Source of the DNA: G020354785 sp964534745
Lineage (GTDB): Bacteria; Bacteroidota; Bacteroidia; Bacteroidales; UBA10428
Reading direction: 5' to 3'
Length of the DNA: 12,932 nt
Assembly: GCA_964534745.1 (NCBI GenBank)
Contig: CAZHQW010000076.1
Span: 1 to 12,932 of the forward strand
In this document: piece after piece, positions 1 through 7,191 of the stretch
Position numbering within the stretch: the first letter of the stretch is position 1
How the letters are laid out: each line of letters begins with the position of its first letter
The notes under the pieces: model-generated
The model's input: only the letters and a program-made list of their open reading frames with translations
What the model was told of the DNA's origin: nothing
The model's database searches: none
Program-made: the position numbers and the translations under genes

Positions 1-1190
1 GTTAGAATTTTTATAAGCTTAACATTTGGCTCCAGGTTCCTGAGATTTTCCCTGTCCCATTCCACGATGCAGAAATCACCCTTGTAATCCCAGTTTGCAT
101 AAGCTATGCTGTTTTCCCTGAAAATATCCGTTATGTCCTCATAATACTTGAGTCTCATCTCTTCAGGTACCGAGGGCAGGCATCCAAATTCGTTACAGTA
201 AAGCTGCAATCCCAGCTCATCTGCCTTATCAATAGCATCCCTGATAATGGACCGGAGCTTTTCCTTGTTGTAGATATCACGGGCATTTTCTTCTTCAAGC
301 CTTGTCATCAGCGCTTCATTTTTCTTGTCCACATATTTTTCAAAATCTTTATCAGTAATGCACTGTCCGGGGTAGTGAACCGGACCGGTATAATCTTTTG
401 CCGGAGACCAGTATGCCTTGTAATGTGTCACAAAGTAAGGATGGTAAGTATGAACGCTCAGAATTATATTCTTGTCGCCTTCAGGGACCTTCAGAAAGGG
501 GAAAGTATATGGTTTCTGCCACATATTGGAACCAATTATTATTACTCTTTCAGGCTCCCTCTTTCTGATTATTTTCACGGCCCTGGCAATAAGCTCGTTC
601 CACTGTTCATGTTCAGGTGCCACGGGCTCGTTCATTATCTCGTAAGCTACCATTTCGTTGGGATATTCATGCAGGTAAGCTGACAGGTTTTCCCAGAGCT
701 TCATAAGGTTATTCTGGGCAACAGTATCAACCCACAGTGTCATCTGCCCCTCATTGTTGCGTGCGTTGAAATGATGGGACCGCAGTATATGCAGATCAAT
801 AACGGCTCTTAGTCCGCACTCCGCACACCAGTCAAGACAGTTCCTGACATGCTGCAGCGATCCTTCAATTACCCTGCCGTCTTCATCCCACAGCTCTTCC
901 TCATCAACAGGCAGCCTTATATGGTCAAAGCCAAAGTTGCGGATGAGCTTAATATCTTCAAGCGTTATAAATTTATCTTTTGGCGCCCATACGCGTGTCT
1001 GTGACATCCAGTGGCTGAGATTAACACCCTTGCGGATTATAAATCCCGACGGATTTGGTATATACTTCATTGTATCAGATTGTGCAGTTTCTCCTTCAGG
1101 TGTGCTATGCTTATTTGTATTTCCCGTACATTCAAACATTGCTGTAATAATAATTATCACAGACAGAAAATTAATAATTTTTCTCCTCAT
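1..1190 (-). CDS. Glycoside hydrolase family 5 (cellulase-type) enzyme, exported, 3' end cut by window edge
   Basis: Read leftward from an ATG at 1188-1190, the frame stays open for 396 codons to the window edge with no stop, so only the C-terminus is missing. A basic, hydrophobic N-terminus (about residues 1-19) is a Sec signal. Cys21 could be a lipid-attachment site, but the preceding residues (Met-Phe-Glu) fit a lipobox poorly. The rest is a GH5 TIM barrel: RLP at 92-94, Asn-Glu-Pro at 187-189 with Glu188 as the expected acid/base, the HTYHP motif at 247-251, Asn333-Glu334 with Glu334 as the expected nucleophile, and the conserved Trp367. Family members hydrolyse beta-glucans, mannans or related beta-glycosides with retention. 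The substrate cannot be read from the sequence. The gene starts 27 bp after fabD on the same strand and may be read through from it. By family comparison the barrel is nearly complete, so few residues should be missing. Confidence 0.9.
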   Translation of the reverse strand, partial: MRRKIINFLSVIIIITAMFECTGNTNKHSTPEGETAQSDTMKYIPNPSGFIIRKGVNLSHWMSQTRVWAPKDKFITLEDIKLIRNFGFDHIRLPVDEEELWDEDGRVIEGSLQHVRNCLDWCAECGLRAVIDLHILRSHHFNARNNEGQMTLWVDTVAQNNLMKLWENLSAYLHEYPNEMVAYEIMNEPVAPEHEQWNELIARAVKIIRKREPERVIIIGSNMWQKPYTFPFLKVPEGDKNIILSVHTYHPYFVTHYKAYWSPAKDYTGPVHYPGQCITDKDFEKYVDKKNEALMTRLEEENARDIYNKEKLRSIIRDAIDKADELGLQLYCNEFGCLPSVPEEMRLKYYEDITDIFRENSIAYANWDYKGDFCIVEWDRENLRNLEPNVKLIKIL

Positions 1191-1217
1191 ATTTTATCTT
1201 GTATTTGATTCGTCAGA

Positions 1218-2102
1218 TTACTCCAGTCCGGCACTGGCTGTGATAACTTCGCTGTTTATTTTCTTTACCAGGCCCTGCAGCACATTTCCCGGTCCGACCT
1301 CAATAAATGTGCCGGCACCGCCGGCAATCATATTCATCACTGACTGTGTCCATCTCACTGGTGAAGTCAGCTGCAGCTTAAGATTTTGCTTTAGCTCTTC
1401 AGGATCCGTAACAGGTGAAGCGTTCACATTCTGATAAACGGGACAGACAGGACTGCTGAAGGCCGTACCATCTATTGCCTGCTCCAGCTGAACCTTTGCC
1501 GGTTCCATCAGGGGAGAATGAAAGGCACCGCCTACTTTAAGCTTTAATGCTCTTTTTGCCCCTGCCTGTGTCAGCTTTTCTATAGCCAGGTCAATGCCCC
1601 TGACTGAGCCTGAGATGACAAGCTGTCCCGGACTGTTATAATTTGCCGGCACGACAACTTCGTTAATTTCACTGCATATTTTTTCAGCTATTGCATCATC
1701 AAGTCCGATTATTGCAGCCATCGCGGAAGGATTTACCTCACAGGCTTTCTGCATTGCATGTGCCCTCTTGGATACAAGGCTCAGTCCATCCTCAAATGAA
1801 AGTCCCCCGGCAGCTACTATTGCTGAGAATTCTCCCAGCGAGTGGCCTGCTACCATATCGGGCTCAAAACTGCCGGCAATAACACTGGCCAGTATAACCG
1901 AATGCAGAAAGATGGCAGGCTGGGTAACCCTGGTCTGCCTCAGATCTTCATCCGTGCCTGCAAACATCATATCTGTGATGCTGAAGCCAAGTATGTTATT
2001 GGCCTTTTCAAAAAGATCCCTGGCAAGAGCCGATTTATCATACAGGTCCCTGCCCATCCCAACATACTGTGCTCCCTGCCCGGGGAAAATATATGCTTTC
2101 AT
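1218..2102 (-). CDS. fabD: Malonyl-CoA:acyl carrier protein transacylase
   Basis: This 294-residue protein moves the malonyl group from CoA to ACP, supplying the extender unit for type II fatty acid synthesis in the cytoplasm. It starts with the family hallmark FPGQGAQ (6-12). The nucleophile elbow GHSLGE (86-91) places the catalytic Ser at 88. Arg113 (SKR), which binds the malonyl carboxylate, and His195 (FHSPLM), the catalytic base, are present. The late Gln244 followed by the SPVRW motif also matches the family. Length is normal for stand-alone FabD (about 290-310). The ATG at 2102 lies 19 bp after the folE stop and the GH5 gene follows 27 bp downstream, so the three are probably co-transcribed. 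No neighbouring fab or acpP gene is present, so this is not the classical fab cluster. Confidence 0.97.
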   Translation of the reverse strand: MKAYIFPGQGAQYVGMGRDLYDKSALARDLFEKANNILGFSITDMMFAGTDEDLRQTRVTQPAIFLHSVILASVIAGSFEPDMVAGHSLGEFSAIVAAGGLSFEDGLSLVSKRAHAMQKACEVNPSAMAAIIGLDDAIAEKICSEINEVVVPANYNSPGQLVISGSVRGIDLAIEKLTQAGAKRALKLKVGGAFHSPLMEPAKVQLEQAIDGTAFSSPVCPVYQNVNASPVTDPEELKQNLKLQLTSPVRWTQSVMNMIAGGAGTFIEVGPGNVLQGLVKKINSEVITASAGLE

Positions 2103-2121
2103 ATCTATGAATTTAAATTAA

Positions 2122-2760
2122 CTAATGCAGCTTCACTCCTATAAGATGAATAAACTCTTCCCTTGTTCTCTGTTCCTTTAAAAAGCATCCTGTAAATGCA
2201 GATGTTGTAGCCACCGAATTTTGTTTCTGTACACCTCTCATTGCAATGCACAGATGCATTGCTTCAATTACCACTGCCACTCCGAGCGGCTTAAGTGTGC
2301 TATGCAGACAATCCCTTATCTGCACAGTAAGCCTTTCCTGGACCTGCAGCCTCCTTGAAAACGCATCAACAACCCTCGCTATCTTACTCAGTCCCGTTAT
2401 ATATCCGTTTGGTATATAAGCCACATGAGCCTTGCCAAAAAAAGGAATCATATGATGTTCACACAAAGAATATATCTCAATGTCCTTGACAAGCACCATC
2501 TGCCTGTAATCCTCCTTAAACATTGACGAAAGAATAAGCTGGTGTGGATCTATATAGTAGCCGTGTGTTAGAAACTGTAATGACCTGGCAACCCTTAAAG
2601 GCGTATCTTCCAATCCCTCACGTTTAGGATCAGGCTCAATATTCTTTAAAATACCCTTATACAGTTTTACCAGTTCTTCGGTCTTTTTTCCGTCGAATTT
2701 GTCTATTCTTTCATACCCGTTTTCAGATATCCCCTTTGCATTTTTATTATTTTCACTCAT
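2122..2760 (-). CDS. folE: GTP cyclohydrolase I
   Basis: The 212-residue enzyme converts GTP to 7,8-dihydroneopterin triphosphate, the first step towards tetrahydrofolate and other pterins, and acts as a cytoplasmic homodecamer. The zinc ligands are visible as Cys100 and His103 in SLCEHHMIPF and Cys171 in CIAMRGVQ; His102 is the expected catalytic histidine. The central GLSKIARVVDAFSRRLQVQERLT stretch (residues about 123-145) and the DTPLRVAR motif (52-59) are typical of the family. The first about 25 residues are a charged, Asn/Lys-rich extension before the core, as often seen. The ATG at 2758-2760 opens onto a 136-bp AT-rich spacer that faces mqnB, so this is likely the first gene of a folE-fabD-GH5 unit. 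No good Shine-Dalgarno sequence is visible. Confidence 0.97.
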   Translation of the reverse strand: MSENNKNAKGISENGYERIDKFDGKKTEELVKLYKGILKNIEPDPKREGLEDTPLRVARSLQFLTHGYYIDPHQLILSSMFKEDYRQMVLVKDIEIYSLCEHHMIPFFGKAHVAYIPNGYITGLSKIARVVDAFSRRLQVQERLTVQIRDCLHSTLKPLGVAVVIEAMHLCIAMRGVQKQNSVATTSAFTGCFLKEQRTREEFIHLIGVKLH

Positions 2761-2896
2761 CTTGAATTTATTTTTATCTGTATGTTAGTCCATAATAAAC
2801 CGGAAAAATATATATTTATATAATTTTATATTTTTTTATAAAAGCCTAAAGTTAACAACTTTTAATTTATAAAACCTTTATTAATTTTTATCTGTT
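2761..2896. promoter_or_regulatory. AT-rich divergent spacer between folE and mqnB
   Basis: This 136-bp stretch separates two genes read away from each other, so it must hold both promoters unless they are reached some other way. It is extremely A+T rich, with long T and A runs between about 2806 and 2840. I found no exact TAnnTTTG element of the Bacteroidota -7 type on either strand. The only clear dyad is at 2848-2862 and is listed separately. The promoter role is inferred from gene orientation alone. Confidence 0.5.
2848..2862. repeat. Small inverted repeat in the folE/mqnB spacer
   Basis: The arms AAAGTT and AACTTT are exact reverse complements separated by three bases (AAC). It lies about 35 bp before the mqnB start and about 85 bp before folE, where an operator could sit. 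Six-base AT-rich dyads arise easily by chance in such DNA, so function is uncertain. Confidence 0.3.
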
Positions 2897-3586
2897 TTGA
2901 AAATACTAATTGTTGCGGCATCAGGCAGGGAAATTAAGCGGCTAAGCGATAAACTCGAGTATATTAAAAGTGTCAATTCCAATTACTCATGTTACAAATA
3001 CGGGACCTTGCTCGTTGATATGATAATCACGGGCGTGGGAAGCATATTTACTACCTATAACTTAACAAAGGCATTAAGTGCCTCCAATTATGACCTTGCT
3101 ATAAACGTTGGCATTGCCGGGAGTTTCGATTACTTTCTTGAACAGGGTTTTGTCGTCAACGTTGTCCAGGACCAGTTTGCAGACCTGGGTGTGGAAGAAG
3201 ATAATAACTTCTATACTCTCAGTGAGAAGGAATTAATGAATGAGAATATCTACCCTTTCATCAGGGAAGTACTCAAAAATAAGGGGAATTTTGATATAGA
3301 TGAGGTCGATTCACTAATACCGGTTAAAGCTATCACTGTTAATACCTTAACAGGAAACCAGGATTCTATAGAAAAGTTCAGGAACAAGTTTAATCCCGAA
3401 ATTATAACAACCGAGGGTGCAGCTTTTTTCTATGTATGCCTGCTGGAGGATATCCCCTTCCTTCAGATCAGGGCAATATCCAACTTCGTCGAGATAAGAA
3501 AAATTGAAAACTGGAATATTCCGCTTGCCATAAAGAATCTAAATGATTCAATAATTGCAATTTTTGATGAGCTCAGGCTTGACTGA
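2897..3586 (+). CDS. mqnB: Futalosine hydrolase (TTG start)
   Basis: A 229-residue nucleoside phosphorylase/hydrolase-fold protein. It would cleave futalosine to hypoxanthine and dehypoxanthine futalosine in the alternative (futalosine) menaquinone pathway. Support comes from the N-terminal MKILIVAA strand, INVGIAGSFD (69-78), the Asp-Leu-Gly motif (96-98), TTEGAAFF (171-178) with Glu173 in the nucleoside-binding position, and IRAISNFVEIR (191-201). Methylthioadenosine/SAH nucleosidases usually have Ser-Asp where this protein has Ser195-Asn196, which favours MqnB over MtnN. The start is forced: an in-frame TAA at 2882-2884 leaves no ATG upstream, and the conserved N-terminus begins exactly at TTG 2897-2899. 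hldD follows 29 bp later on the same strand. No other mqn gene is in the window. A different purine-nucleoside hydrolase is the main alternative. Confidence 0.87.
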   Translation: MKILIVAASGREIKRLSDKLEYIKSVNSNYSCYKYGTLLVDMIITGVGSIFTTYNLTKALSASNYDLAINVGIAGSFDYFLEQGFVVNVVQDQFADLGVEEDNNFYTLSEKELMNENIYPFIREVLKNKGNFDIDEVDSLIPVKAITVNTLTGNQDSIEKFRNKFNPEIITTEGAAFFYVCLLEDIPFLQIRAISNFVEIRKIENWNIPLAIKNLNDSIIAIFDELRLD

Positions 3587-3603
3587 TATTATACAAATAA
3601 TAT
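3586..3603. repeat. AT-only inverted repeat between mqnB and hldD
   Basis: The arms ATATTAT and ATAATAT are exact reverse complements around a four-base loop, ACAA, beginning at the last base of the mqnB stop. It contains no G-C pairs and no T run follows it, so it is unlikely to be an intrinsic terminator. It could modestly affect mRNA processing or be chance. Confidence 0.25.
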
Positions 3604-3615
3604 TAACCTTATGAC

Positions 3616-4581
3616 ATGATAATAATAACCGGAGCAGCAGGATTTATCGGAAGTAATCTGATAAGCAAACTGAACAGCGAGGGTATGACTGATATTGCCA
3701 TTGTTGATGATTTTACAAGTGAAATAAAAAACAGGAATCTCTCACACAAATCTTTCCGCGATAAAATAGACAGGAATAAATTCTTTGAATGGCTTGACAG
3801 GAACCGTATAAATGTACAATTTATTACCCATATAGGCGCCCGGACTGACACTGCGGAATCTGACAAAAAAGTATTTGACAGGCTCAACCTATACTATTCG
3901 AAAAGGGTATGGGACTGCTGCGTTAAGTATAACATACCGCTTATTTATGCTTCATCAGCCGCCACATACGGATTGGGGGAGCACGGGTTCAGTGATGATC
4001 ACAAATTAATTGATAAGTTAAAACCCTTAAACCTTTATGGCCAGTCAAAGAATGAATTTGATAAATGGGTATTAAGACAAAAAACATCTCCCCCCTACTG
4101 GGCAGGTCTGAAGTTTTTTAATGTTTACGGGCCTAACGAATATCATAAGGGCAGAATGGCTTCAGTAATTTACCATGCCTGGTGCCAGGTAATGAAAACA
4201 GGAAAAATAAAACTGTTCCGCTCCCATAATCCCGCATACGGGGACGGTGAGCAGAAAAGGGACTTTATTTATGTCAAAGATGTGCTTGATGTTATATATT
4301 TCCTGATGAATAGAAGAAAATATCCGGGTATTTTCAATCTGGGTACAGGCAGGGCACGTACATTCCTTGAACTTGCCGAAAATATTTTTAAAGCAACAGG
4401 TAGGGCAGAAAATATAGAATTCATAAATACTCCGGAAGATATAAGGGACAAGTACCAGTATTTTACCCGGGCGGAAATGGAAAAACTTAGACTGGCAGGC
4501 TATTCCGGAGAATTTACAGACATAGAGGCAGGAATCAATGAATATATTAGTGACTACCTTACAGGCACGAAATATAATTAA
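3616..4581 (+). CDS. hldD: ADP-L-glycero-D-manno-heptose 6-epimerase
   Basis: A 321-residue short-chain dehydrogenase-type epimerase that converts ADP-D-glycero-D-manno-heptose to the L-glycero form for the LPS inner core. The NAD(P)-binding GAAGFIG motif is at 6-12. GARTDTAE (74-81), the SSAATYG segment (113-119) and the catalytic Tyr141/Lys145 of YGQSK follow in the HldD order. FNVYGPNEYHKGRMASV (168-184) is the HldD-specific substrate region, which separates it from UDP-glucose epimerases. FIYVKDV (217-223) is also conserved. It is slightly longer than the roughly 310-residue E. coli enzyme. The start is the ATG at 3616; an overlapping ATG at 3611 hits a stop after two codons. It lies 29 bp after mqnB and is probably co-transcribed with it. 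No other heptose gene is in the window. Confidence 0.94.
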   Translation: MIIITGAAGFIGSNLISKLNSEGMTDIAIVDDFTSEIKNRNLSHKSFRDKIDRNKFFEWLDRNRINVQFITHIGARTDTAESDKKVFDRLNLYYSKRVWDCCVKYNIPLIYASSAATYGLGEHGFSDDHKLIDKLKPLNLYGQSKNEFDKWVLRQKTSPPYWAGLKFFNVYGPNEYHKGRMASVIYHAWCQVMKTGKIKLFRSHNPAYGDGEQKRDFIYVKDVLDVIYFLMNRRKYPGIFNLGTGRARTFLELAENIFKATGRAENIEFINTPEDIRDKYQYFTRAEMEKLRLAGYSGEFTDIEAGINEYISDYLTGTKYN

Positions 4582-4652
4582 TCTTATAGACCTTAGCCTT
4601 TTGCTTAAAGTATTTTTTATTAATATTGTGAACAGGTTATAAATTTCTTAAC
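4582..4652 (+). promoter_or_regulatory. Possible promoter between hldD and the membrane protein gene
   Basis: This 71-bp gap is wider than other gaps in the plus-strand run. TTTTG at 4599-4603 and TAATATTG at 4621-4628 are 17 bp apart. They resemble the Bacteroidota vegetative -33 (TTTG) and -7 (TAnnTTTG) elements with one mismatch in the latter. A transcript would start near 4635, about 18 bp before the ATG. The match is weak and AT-rich DNA gives many such hits. Confidence 0.3.
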
Positions 4653-6467
4653 ATGGAAAAGGCAAACATTTATATAAAGAAAATATTGTTTCTGTTAATA
4701 TGTGTTATTGCAGGATATTTTCTGATTGATTACTTTGCCTTATATTATGTTGTTCCTGCCCTCCTGCTTGCTTTTTCCCTGGCCGACTTTAAAATAACAG
4801 GCAGAAAACCCGAATATTTATTTAATTTCAGGAGAACCGAGGAATATTTCAAGAAGGGCGGACTCAGGGATTTAATAAGGATAATAGTAAGCTTGCTGGC
4901 ATTTGTTTATGATGCCGTTGTCTGGGTTATCTGGGGCATATACCTTATTTTTGAGCTTTTGACCGAATTTTTGTTCTTGCTCAGGAACATTTTCTTCTGG
5001 ATAATTTATGGTATATTATGGTTCCTGAAACTGTTCGTCCCGCCTATAGTTATTATCTTCAAGCTAATAATACATTACCTTATTAAATGGATATGGTGGA
5101 TCTACAGGATCTCATTTAAAAATATATCTGCAAGCCTAAGGAAAGATCATTATTTCGCTGCCCTCAAAGGTATAATACTGTCGTTATTCACTGTTTTCGT
5201 ATTTTATTTCATAGGTATACTTGCCGATGTAAAGGGAATTGTATTTATAGGTGTCGTGCTGTCATTATTGCCGGTAACATGGATTTTTGGCGAAATATCA
5301 CTGTCAATAAGTAAAACCCACCAGGATAAAAATGAAATACAGGCACTTAACAACTATAACAATGGACTTGAATCGGTGCGAAGCGTGCTGTTCTATATCA
5401 CAGTCATACTTTTGCTATTTATAGTGCAGATTCTCCTCAACTTGCTGGGATGGATACCCGAAGCGGGATTGAGCCTTCTGGGAGTGGCCCTTAATTTCAA
5501 TACTTTTATCACACTGGTTCTTATATTTCTTACAGTAATTACAATATTCGGAGTATTGATCATTCCTACCCACAGGTTATTCAATGTTTTCAGAGAAGTT
5601 TCAATCAGGGATTCGGTTTCGCTGCTGGGTATTATTTTCAGGAAAGGATTGCAGTATATTCTCCTGCTGGTTCCTGCCTCCTTCTTCAGTGTTTTTCTGA
5701 TCATCATTCCTGCAGTCATTCTGAGTGCAGCTTTATGGTTTACCATTTATATCAAGGATAGTGTTATTGACGCCAAAATAGGATCCCTGAAAAACACAAA
5801 GATAGAAGCCACGAATGAAATTGAGGATTATATGATTCAGACCAGAATTAATAACCTCAAGTTTTACAAGGACTATCCCTGGAACATCTGTAAAGAGATA
5901 AACAACAGGAGCAATGTGGACTATGAGATAAGGGACAGGAAAGAGGAACTTATTGACGAAGAGGCTGAACTTAACCTGATTGATAATGAAACAACAGTAG
6001 AGATAGAACAGATCGAGGCACAGATAAATACTAAACTGATAAGGGATGCAAACAGTGCTTTGGTAGCGGATCTGAGGAACCAGAAAATGATACTGGAGAA
6101 GAACCTGGCAGAAATAAAAGCAGTAAAGAAAGTAGTCATCGGCAAGCTTATTATTGACATAAATAATCTTGAAAATTACAAACTGCAGCTGCTCATTGCT
6201 TTTTTCCTTACAGGTGTATGGTTATCAATTTTCGGTGGAATGGTACTGGCTTTTGTTTTTGCCTATATGGGCAATATATTTTATGAAATTTACCTGTTCA
6301 GGAATGATAATAAGCCAAGCTACTGGAGACAGATCAGCATGGAAGAAAAAGAAAAAGACAGTAAGCAGCCTCTTATCGGCTTTACCCTTCTTGTTATTGT
6401 AATTGTAATAGTACTTGTGTATTTTTTCTTTGTCCGCCCGGGCTATTCTAGTAATTACTTTTTCTGA
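4653..6467 (+). CDS. Large polytopic membrane protein with coiled coil, unknown function
   Basis: I do not recognise a family for this 604-residue protein. Two hydrophobic segments (about 10-28 and 30-45) come first, then a basic linker. Next is a long, Trp-rich, almost uninterrupted hydrophobic block (about 75-150). Further membrane segments lie near 170-190, 194-214, 243-265, 275-303 and 332-366. A soluble stretch (about 367-508) is highly charged, with a Glu/Ile/Leu/Asn-rich probable coiled coil at about 428-505. Two last membrane segments lie near 510-545 and 575-593, separated by a charged loop. The frame is clean from ATG to TGA. It follows hldD by 71 bp, possibly with its own promoter, and its 3' end overlaps the convergent GIN-protein gene by 20 bp. 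The layout suggests a structural or mechanosensing-type envelope protein, but this is speculation. Confidence 0.85.
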   Translation: MEKANIYIKKILFLLICVIAGYFLIDYFALYYVVPALLLAFSLADFKITGRKPEYLFNFRRTEEYFKKGGLRDLIRIIVSLLAFVYDAVVWVIWGIYLIFELLTEFLFLLRNIFFWIIYGILWFLKLFVPPIVIIFKLIIHYLIKWIWWIYRISFKNISASLRKDHYFAALKGIILSLFTVFVFYFIGILADVKGIVFIGVVLSLLPVTWIFGEISLSISKTHQDKNEIQALNNYNNGLESVRSVLFYITVILLLFIVQILLNLLGWIPEAGLSLLGVALNFNTFITLVLIFLTVITIFGVLIIPTHRLFNVFREVSIRDSVSLLGIIFRKGLQYILLLVPASFFSVFLIIIPAVILSAALWFTIYIKDSVIDAKIGSLKNTKIEATNEIEDYMIQTRINNLKFYKDYPWNICKEINNRSNVDYEIRDRKEELIDEEAELNLIDNETTVEIEQIEAQINTKLIRDANSALVADLRNQKMILEKNLAEIKAVKKVVIGKLIIDINNLENYKLQLLIAFFLTGVWLSIFGGMVLAFVFAYMGNIFYEIYLFRNDNKPSYWRQISMEEKEKDSKQPLIGFTLLVIVIVIVLVYFFFVRPGYSSNYFF

Positions 6468-7170
6468 TGCTCCCGGCACTTGATGAGCTCTTTTTCCTGA
6501 TTTCAGGTTCACCCCTGTAAATAATATCACCGGCACTGCTTGATTCAAAGCTGGCCTCTCCTGTTATAAATACCTTTGCGTTACCTGCACTTGAAACAAC
6601 GACATCACCTGTTTCAGCTTCCAGCTCAAAAGCATTAAGGTTACCGGCACTGCTGAGTCCTGCCTCAAGATACCCGGTCCTTCCTGACAGAAAAGCCTTT
6701 CCCGAGCTGCTAATATCAACGTACATTTTTTCTGCCTCAACATTTAGCTCCAGGTTGCCGGCACTGCTTAATTCAATATTTAACTCGTCAGTTATTAAAA
6801 TTCCTTCCCCCTTAACATTACCTGCGCTGGAAATATTTATTGAGCTAAGATCCGAATACCTGACATAAACCTTACTGGATTTTGTCCTGCATACACTTTC
6901 GGTAAAATAGATTTTAAGGGTATTGCCCCTTACTTCGGTTTTCAAAACCTCCAATATATTCTCATCAGCAACTACCTTCAGGGTTCCCCCTTCTCCGGGA
7001 GCAATATAAACGTCTATCCCGTTGGAAACAGATAACCCCCTGAAACCTGAAACATCCCGTTCCTCTGTAACAACATTCCCGTTACCCGTTATATTGCAGG
7101 GCACATTCCAGTCGCACCCGCTCATTATGATAAAGAGCAAAGGAATTGAAATGAGTCTTAAAATTTTCAT
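6448..7170 (-). CDS. Head GIN-domain (DUF2807) lipoprotein
   Basis: A 240-residue lipoprotein. The signal peptide (1-18) ends in Ser-Gly-Cys, so Cys19 should be lipidated and the protein anchored to an envelope membrane. The mature part carries the GIN-domain hallmark: GNGNVV at 29-34, then GFRGLSVSNGIDVYI (42-56). A repeat follows at 114-118, 135-139, 154-158, 173-177, 193-197, 211-215 and 230-234. It reads SSAGN or a close variant every 18-21 residues, as expected for turns of a right-handed beta-helix. Databases often label this family 'putative auto-transporter adhesin', but there is no autotransporter barrel here and the biochemical role is unknown. It is the last gene of the minus-strand run, 21 bp after the DUF362 gene. 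Its stop lies inside the last codons of the convergent membrane-protein gene. Confidence 0.9.
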   Translation of the reverse strand: MKILRLISIPLLFIIMSGCDWNVPCNITGNGNVVTEERDVSGFRGLSVSNGIDVYIAPGEGGTLKVVADENILEVLKTEVRGNTLKIYFTESVCRTKSSKVYVRYSDLSSINISSAGNVKGEGILITDELNIELSSAGNLELNVEAEKMYVDISSSGKAFLSGRTGYLEAGLSSAGNLNAFELEAETGDVVVSSAGNAKVFITGEASFESSSAGDIIYRGEPEIRKKSSSSAGSIRKSNY

Positions 7171-7191
7171 GGCTCATAAATTTTATAAACA

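Noticed and set aside
937..1434. Plus-strand open frame of 165 codons
   Set aside because: It lies opposite the GH5 and fabD genes, both of which have clear family motifs; its own translation has no recognisable domain.
3584..3615. AT inverted repeat as an mqnB terminator
   Set aside because: The stem has only A-T pairs and is followed by TAACCTT rather than a T run; hldD follows immediately on the same strand.
4591..4620. Possible terminator after hldD
   Set aside because: A T-rich run is present (4611-4620), but the preceding bases form only a short, mismatched stem, so it does not meet a terminator pattern.
6448..7170. Autotransporter adhesin label for the GIN protein
   Set aside because: The protein is a 240-residue lipoprotein with a beta-helix-like repeat and no translocator barrel, so that label is misleading.
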